Shown in pieces: positions 33,702-54,369 of a DNA stretch of 64,000 bases. Within the stretch, counting starts at the first letter, position 1. Each line of letters starts with the position of its first letter. A model generated the notes under the pieces. It searched no databases, was not told the origin of the DNA, and was given only the letters and a program-made list of their open reading frames with translations. Source of the stretch: Myxocyprinus asiaticus (Eukaryota; Chordata; Actinopteri; Cypriniformes; Catostomidae); the NCBI RefSeq assembly GCF_019703515.2, contig NC_059372.1:27995431-28059430 (forward strand), given 5' to 3'. A program made the translations under genes and the position numbers.

Positions 33702-33991
33702 GTTTAAATTCATTTAGTTTGTAGTAAGAAGTCTATGATGAAATATATTTGAAACAAACTAAATATTTTCTTAAAATCTTTTGTCAAGAGGTAATTCAGG
33801 AGGTTACATGGGCAACAAAATGTGCTTTATTAAATACATTTGGCACATATTGCGTATTAAAATTTTAACAATGTTTGTGAATGGTCAAGGTGTCTAAATA
33901 TAACGTACTAGCAAAGGTCTATGAAACAGTCTCACAAGTGTAATTACTGGCGCAGGACCTCCTGTAAAGTTGTCAATCAAATCAACTATAG

Positions 33992-34067
33992 CCAATCGCC
34001 TGAAAGGGCGTTGTGTTCTCTATTTCTGATTGGACTGGTGCGTTCTTACGTCGCGATATGACGTCGC
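33992..34067 (+). promoter_or_regulatory. hsd17b10: hsd17b10 proximal promoter: two CCAAT boxes and CRE-like repeats
   Basis: CCAAT lies at 33992-33996 and the inverse ATTGG at 34029-34033, 33 bp apart, a spacing often seen for NF-Y pairs in TATA-less housekeeping promoters. Downstream is a direct repeat ACGTCGC (34048-34054 and 34061-34067). The second copy overlaps TGACGTC (34059-34065), close to a CRE/ATF site. No TATA box is seen. Initiation is expected around 34050-34090 by analogy only. Confidence 0.5.
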
Positions 34068-34093
34068 TACTGGTTCCCAAACTGCTTGTGAAT

Positions 34094-42480
<8,387 letters not shown>

Positions 42481-42960
42481 AGGAAGAATTGGGGAAAAAG
42501 GGAACAGAGTAGAAAGGCTCCAGTTGTTTCTTTTGGTAACATTAAAATACCCCAAACCAGTCCATGACAAAAGACCTGATATGTATTCAGCATTTTCAGT
42601 ATAACGCAGGAAAAAATGCCAGGATACTTTTTTATCTGAAAGAAGTGCTTTAACTGTGTGCTTTTTTTAAGCCACTGGAAGTTTTTACACTTTGAGGCAT
42701 TAATGTACTGAACCATATGTGCCTCTGAGGTACTGTGGTCTTCACTAATGACTGCACACTTACAAGCAGATTATGTCCCCATAATAAATACTGGCTTGAA
42801 GACCTAGATCAGGCCTTTAGACTAGACTTGATGTATGTCTGAAATGTATTTATACAATCATAAGGAGTGTCAGAGTTCTAGTCATTTATTTATGTTGAAT
42901 GTTTCTGTGTCAACTGAATGTCTTGTCATTTTGTGTAAAATAAAGTATGTACAGTACAAC
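42481..42960 (+). terminator. hsd17b10: hsd17b10 3' UTR and poly(A) signal
   Basis: About 460 bases of unique-looking sequence follow the TGA, ending at AATAAA (42939-42944) with GT-containing sequence after it (AGTATGTACAGT). A second AATAAA-like hexamer lies near 43130 and could serve as a distal site. Confidence 0.7.
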
Positions 42961-43650
42961 AGGATGGGTTATAAAATAACTAAGTATTTGCATTTGTAGA
43001 CAAGCTCAGGGATTACTGTAGCAAACAGAAACATAAAGCTCCAGGCACGATGGTGAATGAGAAATGATAGATTTGCCACCATATTGTCAAATATCAAACA
43101 TTCTGTTCCCTTTTTTTCCTTGCTGTAAAATAAAAATGTTCTGAGTAATGGATGGTCATATGGTTGATTATGGACAAATAGCCATTTATTTTAAAAAAAA
43201 AATAAACTAAATTCTAACTGAGCAATTTTGTTTAATCTTCAAACTAAAGTCAGTAGGTTGACCAATAGATGGCAGAATTGAGATTGTTTTGATGTCTTGA
43301 CATTGACTACAGGGACATATCACATATGGCCTTCTGCTTGGATATTATGCATTAAATGAGACTGACTATGAAATGAAGTCAGGGTCAAAGGTCTTTATTA
43401 TTCTTTTATGGTATAATTGAAGTCCTGCTAAATCCTTTGTTGAACAGATTGAGAATAATCAAACAAAATAAATCCAGATTGATGTCAGTAAATCTGCTTT
43501 AAGCACACAAATGGCTGATTGATTCCATAGCATGGCAGTTCAGCTCACTGTAGTCTGTTTTATTTCAGTCCATCCTGAAAGCTATGTAGGGCATGCTAAT
43601 CTAGAATTGGTGGTTACAGATTTAGATAAATTAACAATTACTGCCGTTAC

Positions 43651-45984
43651 TTAAATGGATAGTTCAGTCAAAAGTGAAAACTGTCATAAGTTTCTAACCC
43701 TTATGTTTTTCCAAACCCATATGACTTTCCTTCTTCCATGGAACATGGAAAAGATGCTGGGCAGAATGTAAGCCTCAGACACTATTTACTGTCATTATAT
43801 GGGAAAGATCAACATCAACATTATTATGTTGGGTTGACAAAGCCAACAAACTTATGCTACAGACATGGTTTAGGGGTTTTCCAAAATCCCTATACCAAGA
43901 CCAAAATTATCAAATGTAACTAGGGCTTGGCGATATGGCTACAAAAATTATATCTCAATATTTTTCAGCCTATTGACGACATTCGATATATATCTCGATA
44001 ATTATGTATTTGTTCTGAAATGGTGAATCACTCAAACTTTTTTGTTTTTTTTTTTAATCAGAGGAACCCCCATTTCATCCAAACAGCCATTTTAGCCAGG
44101 TAGATTCAACATTTTAAAGGCCCTTTTTAAAAAATAATGACGGCATGTTTCTCACAGTTTTTCACTAAATGAACTCAAGGGAGAATGAGATTTAATCATT
44201 TTAATTTATATGCACTTTCATATTTATATTAAAATACAATGATACATAGTAGCTTAATAAAACACATTATTTACCTATCAGATATTTTTTTTACAAAACA
44301 ATGTTTTGTGAATGAACATAGTGCAAAAACTACTCCACTTATTATTTGGAACCCAGTTGAATATTGCATAATGCTAAATTCTTACTGTTAGACCCAATGA
44401 AGTTGAATTGAAATCGAGATGAATTGAAGTTGAAATTAATTATTATAATATAATTATATAATATAACTGAATTGTCAGTATTATTTTGATTAGATTTGTT
44501 TTAGATAAAAGTAATATATTTCTGTCCTATTTACTTCACCTTCACCTGGAGCTTTTATTTTGACATTGAAAGTGCTTGTGTAGTTTACAATGGTCACTTT
44601 TCACACTTCCGCTTTCACAAAGCAGAGGTGGTCAACAGTATGGCGGCTGTCGAGGTGTGTGTTTTCACAGTCCATAAAAGTTTTGCATGCATTTATGTTT
44701 GGAGACGTTGACCGCATCGACCATCAATGGTTAAGTTTAAACAAAAAAAAAAAAAAAAAAGGATACAAGTTGTTTTTCGAGGGTTATCTGCACAAATACG
44801 AAGGTAAGTCGATAAAAATAAATAATTGTTGAGAGGTTGTGCGTTAAATCAGCAGGCACATATTTATGTATAAAAGGAACTATCTAAAAATCTGTCACCA
44901 TAAATTGCAAAAATGCAAAAAAGAGGGCACAGTTAACAAATCTGTGAGTTGTACTTGGTGAAACTAAAACCTGATGGGGGTGATGCAGGATGTGAAAAAG
45001 TGGTGAATTTCTTTTGGAAATTCATGGAAACACAAATCATTACGTTTCTTTTAGAATTTGTGCAATAGGAACACTGTAGTGGCAGTGGTTATTACTGTTC
45101 TTCCCGATCGCCGCCATACCCAACTATGACAACTTCTGCTTTGTGGTCCATGTTTCGCATCTGGTGAAATGCTGTCACCTCCTCCTCTTCTGTTATACTG
45201 TGCTGCCTTTGTAGATTTGTATAACTTGTAGCGATTACTAATGTTTGGAATTGCACAAATGCTTAAATCTGCAGTACTTTTCTTTCACAATGCACGTGAA
45301 CTGCTCTAAAAGCACTAAAACACGAGCCCATTAACCCCATCGCATGCACAGAACAGCGCGTCACCCGTTTATTCTGAAGTGCACACAGACCATGTTTATC
45401 TGTCTTTAATCACAGCCTTTTGTAGTTTAATAATCACATATGACCATATCACCATTTTGATGTTATTTTGATTAATTGTGAAGCCCTGACGGATCGTGAA
45501 ATTAGTCTACGGACGCTCTTTATGAAACTTTATGGCCAAATAAAAAGCATATTAAAATCATTGTGATATTCATTGAATTTATATCATCAGCAAAATTATC
45601 ACGATTATATCTTGAATAATGTGTATATCGCCCAGACTTTGTAACTCCTCCAAGAGCTTTAAAGCTACAGCCACTATACTTGGTACAGGCCTTCAGACTG
45701 TTCTGACTCAGGTACTTTTCTATCTGATCAGACTTAGGGTTTTCGCATAACGGATGTTGGAAGCCCATAAATTTACATTGATGAATGTTCATATGGGCCA
45801 AGACTATTCAAACTCCAATTGTCAAATTTTTTTAATGTAAACAAACCCACACAAGGCGTTTAATCTGCTTTAAGTGCTTTAAGTGCTAAGTCTGTCTGGA
45901 CAAACTTTACCTTTCAAGTTCAAAACTGTTCTTCTTGTGTTTAATGAAAGAAAGTCATACGGGTTTGGAACAACATCCCTTTAA
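43651..45984. mobile_element. Angel-like TTAA MITE split by a hAT element
   Basis: TTAAATGGATAGTTCAGTCAA (43651) with CCAAACCCATATGACTTTC, and the mirrored GAAAGTCATACGGGTTTGG with CATCCCTTTAA (ending 45984). The halves are separated by the element at 43922-45638. Confidence 0.7.
43922..45638. mobile_element. hAT element AGGGCTTGGCGATAT (1717 bp) within the Angel-like MITE
   Basis: Ends AGGGCTTGGCGATAT and ATATCGCCCAGACT, with flanks ATGTAACT (43914-43921) and TTGTAACT (45639-45646), 7 of 8 equal. Subterminal TATATCTCGATA and ATCACGATTATATC are mirrored. Same terminal type as 21867-23129. No transposase is seen. Confidence 0.75.
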
Positions 45985-47244
45985 GGTTTAGGCTCTAAAT
46001 CTGGAATATTGGTGAGGATGATGATGATCATCTCATAGTTCCTGGTTTCTGACATCAGATGTGTCAAGCACAATGCGAGGAGCTAAGATATCTCTGTTGA
46101 TGAGTCGTACCAAACCATACGAATATAATATGGGTCAAACAAGCATAACATTTTTCTGCTTAACCAAGCTACAGAGTGTGATAAAACAGAATAATGTTAG
46201 ATCAAACTGAGGGACAGCATGCAGAGTGAATTTTAAATAATCTATGATGGTGATTAAGTGTCACTGTATTGTCTCACTCCTCAGATGTGTTGCCTAATGT
46301 CTGCTCCATCATGTCATGGATCTTTTTGGGAGCCGTGGGTTAGGACATCTTAGCTTTGATGGACACTTGCTGTCATCCTATAGATCAGGAAAATCACTTT
46401 CAGTATTAACAGTGGAGTGCTGCCTTCCACAGAGGTCAAACATCAAAGACTGTGCGAAGACTATGTTAAACACTGAGGGGGTGCTGGAAAGGGATGACCT
46501 GCCACTTGTTCCCAAAGGAACCACAAGATTTAGACTAAACAATCACCTAGAGGCTTTAATCATCAAATGTTTCAGGAGCAGACTAACAGACTAATTAATC
46601 AATATGCATTATTTATATGCTTGGAACAATTTGAGCCTCCCTGGCTTTGTAAATATCTAAGTCTGGGAATGATGGAGCACAAGGCAACTGCGTCTTCTAC
46701 CTCCAGGGGGCAGGATGTACAAACAGTCCACCACTTAATCAATGTTTAGAGGAATGTACATTGACAACATGCACATGCATCATTTCGATAACAAGCTGTC
46801 TCTAAAAATCCCCCAAGATATAGAAAACACATCTGAGCTTCAGTGTAGATGCTTATGAAGTCATTTCTCTGCTGTTTTGCGCTACTTGAAGTGGTCCAAA
46901 GGTAAAAAGCGAGAAGTAAGAAGAGCGGGGACTCCTTTGGAGATGGGGTCAGATGCAGAAAAGAGGAGGAGAGAAAGTGAGCTGGTTGTCATTTATCTGG
47001 GTCAACAAAACCGACCTCTTTTCTCTACTAAAACATAAACATGCACATAGCCTACACATGTATCAATTCAGACATCAGTAAGATATCAGTCCTTTAATAT
47101 AAGAGAAATGTAACTGCTGATACTTAGACTTAATATTTTTTAACTATATTCATATGGGTGAATCTCACAAAATCTGTCATGAACATATCCAGGTCACCCC
47201 CAAATTGGATGGAGATATACAGTATATACTATACTAATATATAT

Positions 47245-47246
<2 letters not shown>
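45985..47246. other. No gene or element recognised
   Basis: An open frame at 46316-46594 has no family resemblance or splice context and is not called. Confidence 0.5.

Positions 47247-47287
<41 letters not shown>
47247..47287. repeat. (GATA)n microsatellite
   Basis: Ten tandem GATA units preceded by a short (AT)n. Confidence 0.95.
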
Positions 47288-47290
<3 letters not shown>

Positions 47291-47439
47291 TTTTCCATGA
47301 TTAAAATGAAGCTTATTTTTTATAATTAAAATTTTCTGCATTTTGACAAATTTAATGTCAACTGGGCCCATATTTTCTATACAGTAAATATTTACTGTAA
47401 TATCATGGTTTTTATTTTTATTTAAATCAGTATAAATCA

Positions 47440-47817
47440 AAGGTGCACTCTGTAACTTTTTTCTTTGTGTCATCTTGGACTTACACTGACACCTAGCGGC
47501 TTGGATGCAGCATCAGATGCCATTGTAGAAATGTAGTATTCACAGTCAGTCATGATTACTTTAATCAATGAGTGAAAGTGTCAAATAACAGGACGGTTAC
47601 TGAGATTAAGTGAGTGGTATTCAGCTGGTCATTCTAACATGGCCGCCCCCATGTGCGGACCCTCTCCATGAAGAATAAAACAGCTTTTATAAGGCTACTG
47701 CTCTGACTGGAGTCTTCATTTTAATGTGAGTGTTCATGATTTCCTACATATATTGCAAAATTACAATTCATGCCTTCAGGAGTTAAACTTTTAGGAAAAA
47801 ATTACTGAGTGCACCTT
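47440..47817. mobile_element. MITE with AAGGTGCACTC ends (378 bp)
   Basis: AAGGTGCACTC (47440-47450) is the exact inverse of GAGTGCACCTT (47807-47817), and the similarity continues imperfectly inward (TGTAACTTTTT / AAAAATTACT). A diverged half copy lies at 2150-2297. Confidence 0.75.
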
Positions 47818-49019
47818 CAAAGGAGTACAACAAATACTAGAATTTTGTATAAACATGTACAATTTAAATAATATATAATAGTTCTACACATTACCGTAAT
47901 GAGAGAGATTTTTCTTTCTTCACATTACTGTAATAAAAATTTGGGAGAATTTGTCCTCTGTTGCCACGAAAATATTGTCACAATGCAAAAAATCTTCATA
48001 TATGGTCATATAAAATAGACTTCATATTCTTTATGCAATTGATCATCTTTTTATTTTTAAAAGACTTAAAAGAATAAAAGTGAGATTTAGTGAGATTGAA
48101 CCGTATAGGAGAGCTATACTTAGTGAGCTTCAGAGTCATTCGCGGGCAAAGATGATGTATAAACATATCCCAGCTTTCTGAACTGGGTGTTTGTTATTAT
48201 ATACAGGACAGCAGCGTCCCACTGATGTGTTCAATCCTTAATCTAAAGAGAATTTCACTAGAATGCTAGGACAATAGGAGCCCTCCTCCCTGCGCAAGAC
48301 ACTGAGACAAATAAACTTTAGGAAACTCTCTAAAAAAAACAGAAACCTTCTAGGGACGGCTGTATCTGCTGAAGAAACGGTGGAAAGATGGTGATTTTCC
48401 CCAGTCATCCAATTAAAAGAGTCCCAGTGATCTCAGATGTTCAGGGCCATTGAATGGTTTGAATATGAGAATTATCATTCGATTCCACATTTACAATGCC
48501 TTTCACATCCGACAATACCATAACCCAGCCTGACACTGCTCATCTACTTTGTATCCTTCATGAAAACAAATACATTTGTTTGAAACGTTGGATATGCTGT
48601 CTTTCTGGGACCTATTAGAGGTATTGTCCTGGTTTTATCTGTTGAGTGCAGGCTACAGTAACAGTCTTTGTCTGAGGGAGGGTAATCCTGTATCTGTGTG
48701 TGTATTTGCGCCTGCTCAAGGGTTTGTTAGAGACAGAGGAGGGAATCCACTAATGCTGCCAGAGCTTGAGAAAACAAATAAACACAGCATGCCTCCAAAC
48801 TAGCCATGGCAGCACAAATATTCCCACAACATTCAGTCTTTACAAGCGTACACTCAAATAGAGCTATTATTTATGTCTATGATGACACAGACATGTTCTT
48901 TTATGGCCCTTTGTAAACATGCTGATTCTAATGCAGAATTTTGCTTGTAGCTTCCAGGATAACATAAGCATACATCAACAATGTGGGGGCACATACATAA
49001 ATAGTCACCTCTTATGACA
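47818..49019. other. No gene or element recognised
   Basis: About 1.2 kb of A/T-rich single-copy-looking sequence. Confidence 0.5.
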
Positions 49020-49338
49020 TTAAAGGGATAGTACACTCAAAAATGAAAATTCTGTTGTCATTTACTCATCGTTATGCTGTTCAAAACCCATATGAATTTC
49101 TTTCTTCCGTGGAACACAAAAGGAGATGTTAGGCAGAAAGTTATGGTATGACAGTCACAATTTACTTTCATTTTATGGAAAAAAGATGAAAAAACTAAAT
49201 GGTGACAGAGGCTAACATTCTGACTTCTCCTTTTGTGTTCCACAGAAGAAAGAGAGACATATAGGTTTGGAACGACATGAGAGTGTTTAAATTATGGCAT
49301 AATTAACTTTTTTTTTTGGGTGTGAGCTATCCCTTTAA
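49020..49338. mobile_element. Angel-like TTAA MITE (319 bp)
   Basis: TTAA + AGGGATAGTACACTC...AAAATGAAAATTCTG at the left. At the right are GTGTTCCACAGAAGAAAG, AGGTTTGGAACGACATGAGAG and GAGCTATCCCTTTAA. Arms are complementary over most of the length (TTTCTTTCTTCCGTGGAACAC versus its mirror). Confidence 0.82.
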
Positions 49339-50316
49339 TACCACACTGCTATGTTGCCTGCAAAGGGGGGCAACATGATATTTAATATTTACAGCATGTT
49401 CAATAAACCATAAAGGGCCATTTATGTTCCTGAGAGTCTAGTGTGTATATATACATTTATAGATAGCCTTTGAAATAGCCTGTAATCATAGCTTTGAGAG
49501 TGTGATGAAGATACAGCACTCCTGTACACACAGATGCCTGCACACATGAACGCACACACATAAAATCAGACTTCAAACTAACATCTGATCTTATCCACCA
49601 CTTCATTGTAGCATGACCATAAAGATGATAGAGCTTATCCGATTTAATCAGACACCACAGTTAAATAGTGACAGCCCCTCATAAGGGTCAGACATCCTCA
49701 AAACACTGCTGCTGAATAAGCTTTGCATCAGAAGAATGCATCACTTAACACGCAAGAATAATCTCTTAGGACATCACCATTGCAACAGCACCATAGTGGG
49801 GGTAATTTCTTTAAAACCTACTTTCAGACAAAGCAATAAAAACTGTGTAGGAAATCATAGAAATAGTGTTATCAGGTTATCCTTACAAAAGCACTTCAAA
49901 CTGAGTGATAACTGCCCAAATCCCTGTTAACACACTGGCCGAACAGCTGTTGACAGGTCAACTTGGAGAGAGATGCCAGCTCTTGCAACAATTTACTGTT
50001 GGCTTTGGGAGAACATGAGAGAGAGATAAACAGAAAACAGAAACAATTATTAGACATTTTAAGGCATATCAGTCTGCTTTACCTCAGGGAGAGAGTTTGA
50101 AACATGAACCATCAACTCAGAAGCACAGATCTGTGATTACATACACAGGCTTAAATATGCTTCAAGAAGGTTTTGGAATACATTCCTATAGGGTCTTTCT
50201 TTTTAAAATCTCAAACTAAAACAAAAAAAAAAGTCATTTTTACATGTGGCAGTTAACAAATAATGTTAACAACACATACACTGTAAACCTTAATGCATAA
50301 TGTATATATATATATA
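49339..50316. other. No gene or element recognised
   Basis: Nothing supportable beyond scattered short A tracts. Confidence 0.5.
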
Positions 50317-51441
50317 CACTCACCGGCCACTTTATTAGTTACACCTGTACATCTACTTATTCATGCAATTATCTAATCCTTCAATCATGTGGCAGCAGTG
50401 TTATGTATAAAATCATGCCGATATGGGTCAGGAGCTTCAGTTCATGTTCACATCAACCAACAGAATGGGGAAAAAATCTCAGTGATTTAGACCGTGGCAT
50501 GATTGTTGGTGCCAGGCGGGGCTGGTTTAAGTATTTCTGTAACTGCTGATCTCCTGATATTTTGAAAAGCAACAGTTTCTAGAGTGTAAAGAGAATGGCA
50601 CGAAAAACAAAAAACAACCAGTGAGCGGAAGTACTGCGTACTGTAACGCCTTGTTGATGAGAGAGGTCAATGGAGAATGCCAGACTTGTTCGAGCTGACA
50701 GAAAGGCTATGGTAACTCAGATAACCACTCTGTACAATTGTTGTTAGCAGAATAGCATCTCAGAATCAGGGCCGCATTAATGCACGGGCTTACCTTAATG
50801 CGGCCCTGTTTAGAATGCACAACATGTCGAACCTTGAGGCGGATGGGCTACAACAGCAGAAGACCACGTTGGGTTCTACTTCTTTCAGCCAAGAACAGAA
50901 AACTGAGGCTGCAGTGGGCCTATCATTTGTGTACCTCAGCAGAAATCCAGATTTGTCAGACCAGGCGATGTTTTTCCAATCATCTACTGTCCAGTTTTGG
51001 TGAGCCTGTGCCCACTGCATCCTCAGTTTCCTGTTCTAAGCTGACAGCAGTGGTAGCCGGAGGGGTCTTCTGCTTCTGTAGCCCATCTGCCTCAATGTTT
51101 GGCAGGTGTTCAGAAATGCTTTTCTTCATAGCACTGTTGTAACGTGTGTTTATTTGGGTTACTGTCACCTTCCTGTCAGCTTGGACCAGTCTGGCCATTC
51201 TTCTCAGACCTCTGTCATTAACTACCCCTTTTCGTCCACAGAACTGCCGCTCGCTGGATGTTTTTTGTTTTTTGCCCCATTCTCTTTACACTCTAGAGAC
51301 TGTTGTGCATGAAAATCCTAGGAGATCAGCAGTTACAGAAATACTCAAACCAGCCCGTCTGGCACCGACAATCATGCCACAGTCTAAATCACTGAGATCA
51401 CATTTTTTCCCCATTCTGATGGTTGATGTGAACATTAACTG
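50317..51441. mobile_element. Second fold-back Tc1-like structure (family C)
   Basis: After TA (50315-50316), CACTCACCGGCCACTTTATT opens a + oriented copy reading transposase N-terminal sequence (DRGMIVGARRG-like at about 50490, then RTLRRMGYNSRRPRW at 50780-50880). At about 50927 it meets a minus-oriented copy (MGKKCDLSDLDCGMIVGARR at 51286-51546, TVDDWKNIAWSDKSGFLLRY at 50790-51020). Arms 50427-50926 and about 51011-51441 are mirror images, clearly diverged from each other. Only the left copy keeps its TIR. Confidence 0.78.
50767..50808. mobile_element. 42-bp hAT-type micro-insertion
   Basis: CAGGGCCGCATTAA (50767-50780) and TTAATGCGGCCCTG (50795-50808) are perfect 14-bp inverted repeats around a 14-base centre. 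The sequence interrupts the Tc1 text CTCAGAAT|GCACAAC, giving CTCAGAAT (50759-50766) and TTTAGAAT (50809-50816) as an 8-bp duplication with two transitions. Confidence 0.8.
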
Positions 51442-51562
51442 GGGTTCTGTCAGGTATTGGACTCCTGTTAAGACAAAGTTCCTTTGTTTCCCTCCATTGT
51501 CTCTGTCTTCAGTTCCTTCCTTAATTGTATCCCAGGTGTTCCCCATTTATCTTGTTATACCA

Positions 51563-51611
<49 letters not shown>

Positions 51612-52643
51612 TGTTATTTACCAGCACACTGCTGTTGAGTTTGTCTTATCATCATCGTTGTTTCCTCTTCTGTTGTTTAATACTGAAGTTTGGCGTTTGG
51701 ATCCTCACTCTCTTGTCTCTTCCCTGCCAAACCTTGACACCTGTGGTGACCAATTAATTTTTAAAAGTACAAATATTCAATGTAGTCTCTCAATTAATGA
51801 GGTCACAAAAGCAGAATGCATAAATTAACAAAATGCTGTTTACAGTTTTTTTCAAAAAAATGTTTAGCACTTTGGTACAATTTTCACATGCAAGTGGTAA
51901 TTTTTCAAATCTCTTAGTACAAAACATCAAACTGATCACACTTGTAACAAAGCTAGTTGTTCTTTCAAAACCTCCTAACATGCTTTCATTACTGTTATAA
52001 TCACTTTTTCAGAACACAAGATTATTGTGACGTAATGAGAACATTTGGTTTAATCAACCAAACACAAAAGAATGATCTTCTTTCAATATAGTCATTTAAT
52101 CAATCTGTTCATTCTGTAGTAAACAATGCTAGATATGTTTCAAATCATCCTTAACGATGTTAAATAATTTTACATTTGACAGATGTAAAGTCACATTACA
52201 AAATACATTTACATTGCCTTACCAAATTGACCTTACTGTAAATTCATAATGCCTGTAACATCAACCTAATGTGTAATCAAAAGATCGAAAGATGAAGAGA
52301 CAGTATGAAAATGGACTGACATTCTCTGTCAATTCAATCAGTACAGAGTATGTTGTCAATACATGATACTGTATGAATTGTGTAACAAGTGCAGTAATGT
52401 ACACTGTAATGCAATTTACTGTACAATACTGTACTGTACTCTTACAGTACAATATGAATGAACTGACAGTTTACCTTTTCAGATTGGGATGAGTAAATTA
52501 ACTGTACTTTTAGCAGACACTTTTATAGTAATCAAATTGACTTACAAATGAGAGAGACTCAAATTTGTCACAGTCCTGTAATTTGATCTACAGTAGTTAG
52601 GCCTTTGTTTACTGAATCACATAGTGGACATAGATGGCACAGA
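51442..52643. other. Intergenic stretch with (TA)n at 51574-51608
   Basis: A (TG)n-(TA)n tract lies near 51563-51608. The rest shows nothing recognisable. Confidence 0.5.
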
Positions 52644-52968
52644 TAGGGTTGCCACTTTTGAAGTTTTAAAATAAGGGTTTTAAAATCCACAGTTTTGGCA
52701 ATAAATGCGTTAATATGCGTTATTAATCAAAACTGTATACCCTTTCTTATATGCTGAAATTACAACTTTCCTGACCCCTAAATTATATTTAAAAAAAAAA
52801 TACATATTTTAAAATATATTTATTTTTATCTTTTTGATTATTTGTCTCCTTTATCTTATTTATGTATACACTTTGGTCGGTTTATACGTATTTTTTTTTT
52901 CTTTCACCTGTACTTGTCTTTATGACTTTAGGACGATCCCATATTTTACGGGACGGGTGGCAACCCTA
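52644..52968. mobile_element. hAT-like MITE TAGGGTTGCCAC (325 bp)
   Basis: TAGGGTTGCCAC (52644) and GTGGCAACCCTA (ending 52968), with flanks GGCACAGA (52636-52643) and GGCCCAGA (52969-52976), an 8-bp duplication with one change. AATAAGGGTTTTA and ATTTTACGGGACGG lie just inside the ends. Confidence 0.85.
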
Positions 52969-53552
52969 GGCCCAGATGTCACTGGGCTCACCAGTTCCTG
53001 CTCTCCTCCTCCCTCTGATGCCCACCTCTGTGACCTCTCTGGCTGGCCTCCAGTATACAAATTCATTGTTTGGCTCCTCTTCCTCTTCCTTGCAGTCTAT
53101 CCTGCACCATGTTAACAAATTACAAATGCTCATACACTCTGAATGCATATAGTATATACTGTAAACAATAGTGGTTATGTATGATAGAAATTATGTTTGG
53201 TTTTCCTGTTCTGAACATATCATTTATTGTAGATGTTAATATTTTACTAACACATAAAAATAGTAAAACCAGTTGAAACTCTATAGATATACCAAATGAT
53301 TAATTGACTAACCATTAAGATCAGTTGGATGAAATAATACTTAAATGTATTCAAACGAATGAGAACAGATGCAAAATAAAAGTTTGATGTCACAGTAATA
53401 GCATTATGAAAGGCAGTTACTTTCAATTAAAGGTTTATATAGATGATTATTTAGTTTGTTTACATTTATTTGGTGTGGTAAAAATGTTACTTTGTGATTT
53501 TGTGTTTTGTACTTAGTCAACTGAAAATATGCTGAAATGTTTGAAAAAGCTG

Positions 53553-53623
53553 CATTTTTGATGATCTGTTGTGACTTTAGTACTAAGAGTTTTAAAAATG
53601 TTCCACTAATAAATGTAGTAATA
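53553..53623 (+). repeat. 71-bp direct repeat, copy 1
   Basis: CATTTTTGATGATCTGTTGT...TTTAGTACTAAGAG...TAGTAATA recurs at 59123-59193 with about five differences. The copies flank the fold-back segment and the L1. Confidence 0.85.
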
Positions 53624-53631
53624 AAAAAGCA

Positions 53632-54246
53632 GTAAGGACATCCACCTGAGATGAATTGTGACTAATTACCATTTCCATGTTCACAGTGAGAGCCGAGGGA
53701 GATAAAAGACGGCCCAGTCCACCAAAAGAGAGAGAGAGAAGAACTTGCTCGCTGGCTCCCGTATGCGCTTTCGCCCGGTCTTCAACCGCTCCTCCGCCCT
53801 CTGGCGGACGACAGCTCGCTCCTCCCCCGGCGGATGGCAGCGAGTCCTCCGGCCCCTGGCATACGGAACTGCTCCTCCCCTTCTCGGCAGACGGCCGCGG
53901 TTCCTCTGGCTCACAGAGGCCGGCAGCGACCCCTCCGTCCCCAGGTAGATGCACCATGGCGGATGGCAGCAGCGAGAACTCCGCGACAGCGCATCCCTCC
54001 TCCTTCCTGGGTTTCGTCACTACTGTAACAGTTCAAGGATGTGCAAGGAGGTGTGAACCGGCTGAATAGTAAACAAAGTTTTAATGAGAAACTCAACTTA
54101 AAACAAACGTAAACAGACACATATGCAACGCGGCCACGTGCATCTCTCTCTTTCGGTGGACTGGGCTGTCTTTTATCTCCCTCAACACTCACTGTGAACA
54201 TGGAAATGGTAATTAGTCACAGTTCATCTCAGGTGGATGTCCTTAC
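53632..54246. repeat. GC-rich segment with ~105-bp inverted ends (unclassified)
   Basis: GTAAGGACATCCACCTGAGA (53632) through GGCCCAGTCCACC and a GA-rich run (to about 53737) is mirrored at about 54142-54246. The 400-bp core is strongly GC-rich with repeated CGGATGGCAGCGAG / CGGACGACAGCTCG-type motifs. Because of the symmetry, similar open frames (MFTVRAEGDKRRPSPPKERE and its mirror) run inward from both ends. No host or transposon protein is recognised. Confidence 0.7.
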
Positions 54247-54367
54247 CGCTTTCTTTCTCCCCCGACGGGCGCTTGACCATGCCATCACCTCCACAGTCAA
54301 ATATACCATATTTATTTTTGGACATACACCACGGTAATACCATGGTTTTCTTTGAAGTACCTCAATG

Positions 54368-54369
<2 letters not shown>

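Noticed and set aside
34013..34057. Extended hsd17b10 reading frame upstream of 34058
   Set aside because: The frame is open but has no ATG, and it contains the inverse CCAAT box. It is promoter sequence.
46316..46594. 92-codon open frame downstream of hsd17b10
   Set aside because: No recognisable domain, no flanking exons, no promoter or poly(A) context. Compatible with chance.
47247..47287. Tandem GATA units as a CRISPR-like or regulatory array
   Set aside because: Simple uninterrupted tetranucleotide repeat without spacers; ordinary microsatellite.
53677..54069. 130-codon open frame read as a possible host gene
   Set aside because: It lies within the inverted-repeat segment. Its mirror image gives a similar frame on the other strand, and GC-rich repeats explain the openness. 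No family motif or splice context.
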